Shown piece after piece: positions 1 through 64,000 of a stretch of 64,000 nucleotides of DNA. The stretch comes from Cladorhizidae sp. MBARI D1340-BT2 (lineage: Eukaryota; Porifera; Demospongiae; Poecilosclerida; Cladorhizidae), in NCBI GenBank assembly GCA_028752905.1, contig JAQNBH010000013.1, positions 25,509,739 through 25,573,738 on the forward strand, read 5' to 3'. Position 1 is the stretch's first letter, and each line of letters opens with the position of its first letter. Below the pieces are notes generated by a model. That model was not told where the DNA came from, did not search any database, and saw only the letters and a program-made list of their open reading frames with translations. A program made the translations under genes and the position numbers.

Positions 1-205
1 GACAAGAAGCTGTTCCGGAAGCACGTCCAGCCTTTCAGGTTGTCAATATACACTGTGTAATAGAGGAGTAGTACTCGTGGATTCATCGACAATCATGAAT
101 GACATTACATTTTTAACGGGGCACAGAATTATACGTAGGCGTGTCTGAACGTACGTTTTGGCATACTGCAGACCCCTTACCAACTCCCACGTTTGCTAGA
201 CGTAC

Positions 206-60736
<60,531 letters not shown>

Positions 60737-61730
60737 TCTCAACGAAACCGAGGTTCTGCTACAGAGAAGTCAAATTTCACACCGGAGGCCTCGCCGATAC
60801 CTTACCTCCCATTCTTGGAGACGTGGAAGGTAAAGGATTGCCACGCCAGATTGCGTGATGATGTCATTGTGTCAGAGGGATGGGGTTATCACTTTTTCCC
60901 TTTCCACCCAATTGCTGCACCCTCTTTCCTCTTTCTGCTGGTAGTAGTTTATACCTGAAGCAGGTTGAAGTTCAGAAATCCTGGCAACACCTAGACCTAG
61001 AATAGTCCATCATGCAAGCTCTCATCTTTCGTCAACATTCCAAAAATGACTTTCACCACCTCATAACATTGCGGAAACATCAAAATTTGCAAGACACTCA
61101 TCCCATGTCAAACATTCACCTTGAATAAACTTGATAAAATGCCCAGAATCCTTGACATATGTAATCTTATTGTCAGCTAGCGGTGGTATCAACTTGATGA
61201 CCAGGAAAGATTATACGATGGTTGCCATGGTGCACGTATACAAAGACACAATTGGTCTACGGGTAATCTCAGGTTTGTGTATATTACTTAGTGAGCCCAT
61301 AAATCAGTGGTGGTCTACTTCCAGTGGGGCTAAATTCTATTGTATAAAGCAGTTGCTATTTCTCTCCTCCAAATTCTTTAGTACACAACTCCCCTTGCTT
61401 TTCTGGGATCCTTCTTCAACATTCCATATGTCTTGGTCTCCAGCATTCCCGTCAGCTTTGATATGTAACTTTCTTTGTCATCTGGCTTGCCCTTGTCTGC
61501 TGGTAAGATAATAATAGTAATAATAATTATTATAACAATACAAAAATAACAATAAGAAGTTTTCCGTTTGTCATCCGGATACCCCGGATGTTGTTGTTGT
61601 TTGTCCAAAAACGGTTCATAGGTCAAAATAATTATGCCCGCGTGAGAACTTCTGAGTGGAGAGTTGTGTTATAAGAAGCTTTTTTGTTGTTGCAAAAGTA
61701 CTTAGTAGCTGGGGCTAGGTTAGCTAAGTC
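60737..61730. promoter_or_regulatory. Probable shared upstream region of two divergent genes
   Basis: Separates the candidate SLC26 start (60736, minus) from a candidate start at 61731 (plus). A TTATAAGAAG sequence at about 61669 could be a TATA element for the plus gene. I see no other clear core-promoter motif. The SLC26 5' leader may itself be spliced (a GTAAGG site lies on the minus strand near 60828). Confidence 0.3.
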
Positions 61731-61807
61731 ATGTCTGCTAGGGTCGAAGGGGACGCTGGAATAGAGCCATCTGGGAACAGTATTGTGCAAGGTCAAACAG
61801 GAGAAAG
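61731..61807 (+). CDS. Candidate first exon of a divergent gene
   Basis: ATG at 61731 followed by 25 open codons (MSARVEGDAGIEPSGNSIV, then QGQTGE) and a donor AG|GTGAGT. It is hydrophilic and unlike a transposon or repeat. A possible second exon in the right phase lies at 62293-62349. The family is unknown. Confidence 0.4.
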
Positions 61808-62292
61808 GTGAGTAGCTGCAGTAGATTCTTAAACCATTGATATTCTCTGTAACATGTTAAGTCTTGAGTTACGAGTTGACTGTTACTGGCTTTTGTGATA
61901 GCAGTCTTAATAATTTCCTCGGAAGTTTATAAAAAGCGAGTATTATTTCTTTACTGACATAGTTGAAGGCCAGAGTACAATGGAGATGTTTTTCTTGTTA
62001 ATACATACATGTTAGTATTCTAACGATAAATACATTAGGTGTAGTTATCAATTGACATACATTTTGTAATGTACCAAAAAAGTACTTAGATGCATTCTTC
62101 CATCAGTGTTTTTAATGTAGGTCTTGCTAGTAACCTTAATAGCAATTGAGCTGTAAATCTACATGTGTAGTGAATTGGTGATGAGCTATTATAATGTATG
62201 TCTCAAGTGCGGTCTCACTGCTTAGGCCACTTTCTGGTGGGAAACAATGAATGGGTATTGGAAACCATTATTTTATCAGTGTGCTCTGTCAG

Positions 62293-62349
62293 GTGTTGCC
62301 ATGGGGAATTCTGGGATCAACTATGGACCAAACCAGACTCAGTCCTAAA
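62293..62349 (+). CDS. Candidate second exon of the divergent gene
   Basis: Acceptor CTGTCAG, donor AAA|GTATGT, 57 bases, phase matching the first exon. Encodes RCCHGEFWDQLWTKPDSVL. Only splice signals and open phase support it. Confidence 0.25.
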
Positions 62350-62369
62350 GTATGTAGGCCTAGCCCACC

Positions 62370-62570
62370 TGGCCTTAGCCTAGCTTTAGATAGCTGTAGC
62401 CTTAACGTTAGCAAAGTAATCCTAGCCCTAGGTATAACCTTAGCTTAAGCCCTATAGCTCTAGCTCTAGCCCTATAGCCCTTATCCTTAATAGTCCTAGC
62501 TTTAGGCCTAGTGCCCTAGCCATGGCCTTATAGTCTTTGCCTTTGCCTTAACCCTAGTCATAGCCGTTGT
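62370..62570. repeat. Degenerate CTAGCC-type short repeat
   Basis: Irregular steps of CCTAGCC, CCTTAGC and CCTATAGC. Confidence 0.8.
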
Positions 62571-63370
62571 AGGAGAGAGACAAAGTTATTTATATATCTT
62601 GACAATACCTTGGACACATGCGTACATCATGATACATGTCTGTTAGAATGTAGGGATGGGCATGGCAAGGGCAAGAGGGAGGTGGGGTAGAAATGCAATT
62701 ATATTTTAAAGAAAGGGATTAAGATGGAGTAAAATAGTTAAGTTAGATAGTTATGTACGTTAGCAAAGGTTTAGGATAGTTACGTTAGCAAAGGTTTATA
62801 GTCCTACTGCTAGCCAATATTATGGGAGCAAAAGTTTTGACTTTGGACATCCGAAGTTATTCCTGAAATAGTCAACACGTGATGGTCTACTCTGAGATCC
62901 TGCCGAATATGACATAGTGAAGAATCTGTAGATGTTGTGTTTTAAATGTAGCTTGATCTCTTTCCTTGGGAAAGACTACAATGGAGATCGTTGATTTGGA
63001 ATGAAGCATGAAGCATGCCTTGTTTTTTGGGGTTGTTGTTTTTTAACTCTGCTTTTGAATCGAGAATGTTTGAGAGTGGCTATTGCACATAATCCTGATG
63101 AACTCCCTTGCAAACTGGACTGCAGGATAGTTTCGAGGTGCTTTATACATATTTGCGGTTTTCACATTCGAAATCTGGTCCTCGTTTTGGTACGATGAAG
63201 GACAATATTGCCTTTGAGAATCTTTCAATTCCTTGTCATCAGCAAATATCTATTCCCTAAAAAATTTCCAACAGCAAGACGCATGAGGCACTTGTTGCTC
63301 CGGAGGAAAAGGGACGTGTGCCATAAAAAGTTGGTTTGTTAAGTGCATGAGGCTGTTGGGCATGTAATTT
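62571..63370. other. No recognisable feature
   Basis: Short open frames only. This may be intron of the candidate plus-strand gene. Confidence 0.4.
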
Positions 63371-63555
63371 TGTTGTGTTGTTATGTACCTACTGTTGTGT
63401 TGTTATGTACCTACTGTTGTGTTGTTATGTACCTACTGTTGTGTTGTTATGTACCTACTGTTGTGTTGTTATGTACCTACTGTTGTGTTGTTGTGTACCT
63501 ACTGTTGTGTTGTTATGTACCTACTGTTGTGTTGTTATGTACCTACTGTATGTCG
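63371..63555. repeat. 22-bp minisatellite, 8 units
   Basis: The unit is TGTTGTGTTGTTATGTACCT plus AC, with near-perfect copies. Confidence 0.97.
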
Positions 63556-63607
63556 ATGACAGTTCTAGCCTCTTGGCTCATACATTATCCACTCCCAGTT
63601 AAACCCT

Positions 63608-64000
63608 TGCTCCGAGATGTACATAGTATTGAAGGGCTAGGGCTATGGCTCCCCGAGATGTACATAGTATTGAAGGGCTAGGGCTATGGCTCCCCGAGAT
63701 GTACATAGTATTGAAGGGCTAGGGCTATGGCTCCCCGAGATGTACATAGTATTGAAGGGCTAGGACTATGGCTCCCCGAGATGTACATAGTATTGAAGGG
63801 CTAGGGCTATGGTTCCCCGAGATGCACATAGTATTGAAGGGCTAGGGCTATGGCTCCCCGAGATGTACATAGTATTGAAGGGCTAGGGCTATGGCTCCCC
63901 GAGATGTACATAGTATTGAAGGGCTAGGACTATGGCTCCCCGAGATGTACATAGTATTGAAGGGCTAGGGCTATGGCTCCCTGAGATGTACATAGTATTG
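63608..64000. repeat. 41-bp minisatellite, at least 9.5 units, running off the window
   Basis: The unit contains CCGAGATGTACATAGTATTG and AAGGGCTAGGGCTATGGCT. A GGCTAGGAC variant recurs at about 63760 and 63925. Confidence 0.97.

Noticed and set aside
1..205. Further SLC26 or STAS exon
   Set aside because: The minus strand here has no acceptor followed by a phase-matched open segment with STAS features. I treat it as intron.
61131..61511. 126-codon plus-strand frame in the divergent upstream region
   Set aside because: No family resemblance, weak start context, and it lies in the presumed promoter interval.

Overview
This is eukaryotic, animal DNA. Split genes with GT-AG introns, metazoan-type DNA transposons, reverse-transcriptase relics and very large minisatellites all point to an invertebrate. 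Several repeat proteins have a style common in sponges and cnidarians, so I favour a marine invertebrate, perhaps a demosponge. The phylum is an inference.

Almost the whole window is one gene on the minus strand. I could assemble eleven coding exons of an SLC26-family anion transporter, from a candidate start codon at 60736 to an exon ending at 206. Every junction has GT-AG borders and all intron phases agree. The assembled 564 codons cover the N-terminus and the membrane domain. The C-terminal STAS domain must lie beyond position 1. About 1.7 kb of coding sequence is spread over 60 kb. Two introns are very large: 22.9 kb (19128-42018) and 17.1 kb (42162-59231).

The introns are filled with tandem repeats and nested mobile elements. 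Tandem arrays make up more than a third of the window. The largest are a 32-bp array of 6.9 kb, a 45-bp array of 3.7 kb, a 15-16-bp purine-rich array of 2.6 kb and a 40-bp array of 2.2 kb. The 10.7-kb intron at 4886-15574 holds a cluster of broken reverse-transcriptase genes with a C-terminal endonuclease-like domain. The 22.9-kb intron holds a small two-exon gene on the same strand. It also holds a set of nested insertions: a Jerky/Tigger-like relic runs into a 60-bp satellite, the satellite is split by a 5.84-kb element with TACA duplications, and that element is itself split by a nearly intact hAT transposon. The 17.1-kb intron holds a Tigger element with TA duplications that carries a second, HIRAN-like gene. 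That gene is split by a 3.2-kb element with inverted repeats of about 540 bp.

The split-satellite element and the long-TIR element encode the same unnamed protein family: a Cys motif, D-F-x-E-N, F-S-D-G, S-H-G-K-x(3)-D-G and a Tudor-like C-terminus. I regard it as a candidate transposase family and the best lead here.

Upstream of the transporter, a candidate divergent gene starts at 61731 on the plus strand, suggesting a shared promoter of about 1 kb. The window ends in a 41-bp tandem repeat.
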